This document shows, in pieces, positions 63,861-64,000 of a DNA stretch of 64,000 bases. This DNA is from Porites lobata. Its lineage: Eukaryota; Cnidaria; Anthozoa; Scleractinia; Poritidae. The DNA is taken from NCBI GenBank assembly GCA_942486035.1, contig CALNXK010000008.1, positions 2,594,501 to 2,658,500 of the forward strand, written 5' to 3'. The position numbers were made by a program, and so were the translations under genes. The first letter of the stretch is position 1. Every line of letters starts with the position of its first letter. The notes under the pieces were generated by a model that was not told the DNA's origin, searched no databases, and saw only the letters and a program-made list of their open reading frames with translations.

Positions 63861-64000
63861 ACTTATTCCCTGCTCACAGATGTCCTTCCGCTATAAAGTT
63901 TAAAATAAGACTAGAATGCGCGCGTGTGAATTGATCCTTCCGCTTCCTTTCTGGCAAATAAAATGAAATGAATGCAAAAAGTGAAAGAGAAATAGCGAAA

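Overview
The window is nuclear DNA of an animal, most likely a reef-building (scleractinian) coral or a close anthozoan relative. The signs are one multi-exon gene with GT/AG introns, many short foldback and TIR elements of kinds I associate with coral genomes, tRNA-derived SINEs, and a retrotransposon and a DNA transposon of cnidarian type. The taxon is inferred from memory of such repeats, not from a marker gene.

Layout. (1) 2078-37996, minus strand: a complete orthologue of RAB3GAP2, the non-catalytic subunit of Rab3 GTPase-activating protein. I could place 38 coding exons that join with consistent phase into a 1437-residue protein. Its introns are full of MITEs, foldbacks, two related tRNA-SINE copies and, in the largest intron, a 5.5-kb LTR retrotransposon (28583-34073) on the opposite strand, with two identical 169-bp LTRs but a broken gag-pol. 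(2) 38173-40534: an inverted duplication, two 578-bp arms around a 1.2-kb spacer, starting 177 bp upstream of the RAB3GAP2 start codon. (3) 41731-52679: a 10,949-bp DNA transposon with an exact 8-bp target-site duplication and 90-bp near-identical terminal inverted repeats. Both ends continue inward as long mirrored minisatellite arrays (1.6 and 3.1 kb) built from 10- and 20-bp units. Between them lies one plus-strand gene, frameshifted, coding for a zinc-binding N-terminal part, a DDE transposase core, an OTU cysteine-protease domain and, after an intron, a double CXC cysteine-rich domain. This is the most interesting object in the window. (4) 54143-60176: the 5' part of a plus-strand gene with an acidic first exon followed by two death-domain exons; no stop codon was found, so it probably continues beyond the window. 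(5) 61300-62370, minus strand: a decayed pseudogene of a YqaJ-type nuclease family. A diverged inverted repeat (57161-57379 and 63661-63860) brackets this end of the window.

How it fits together. Only RAB3GAP2 and perhaps the death-domain gene look like host genes. RAB3GAP2 has no frameshift in 4.3 kb of exon, which suggests that the frameshifts in the mobile elements are real mutations and not sequencing noise. The rest is a dense, nested layer of mobile DNA. Exon calls rest on my reading of splice sites and on remembered similarity to vertebrate RAB3GAP2; no database search was run.
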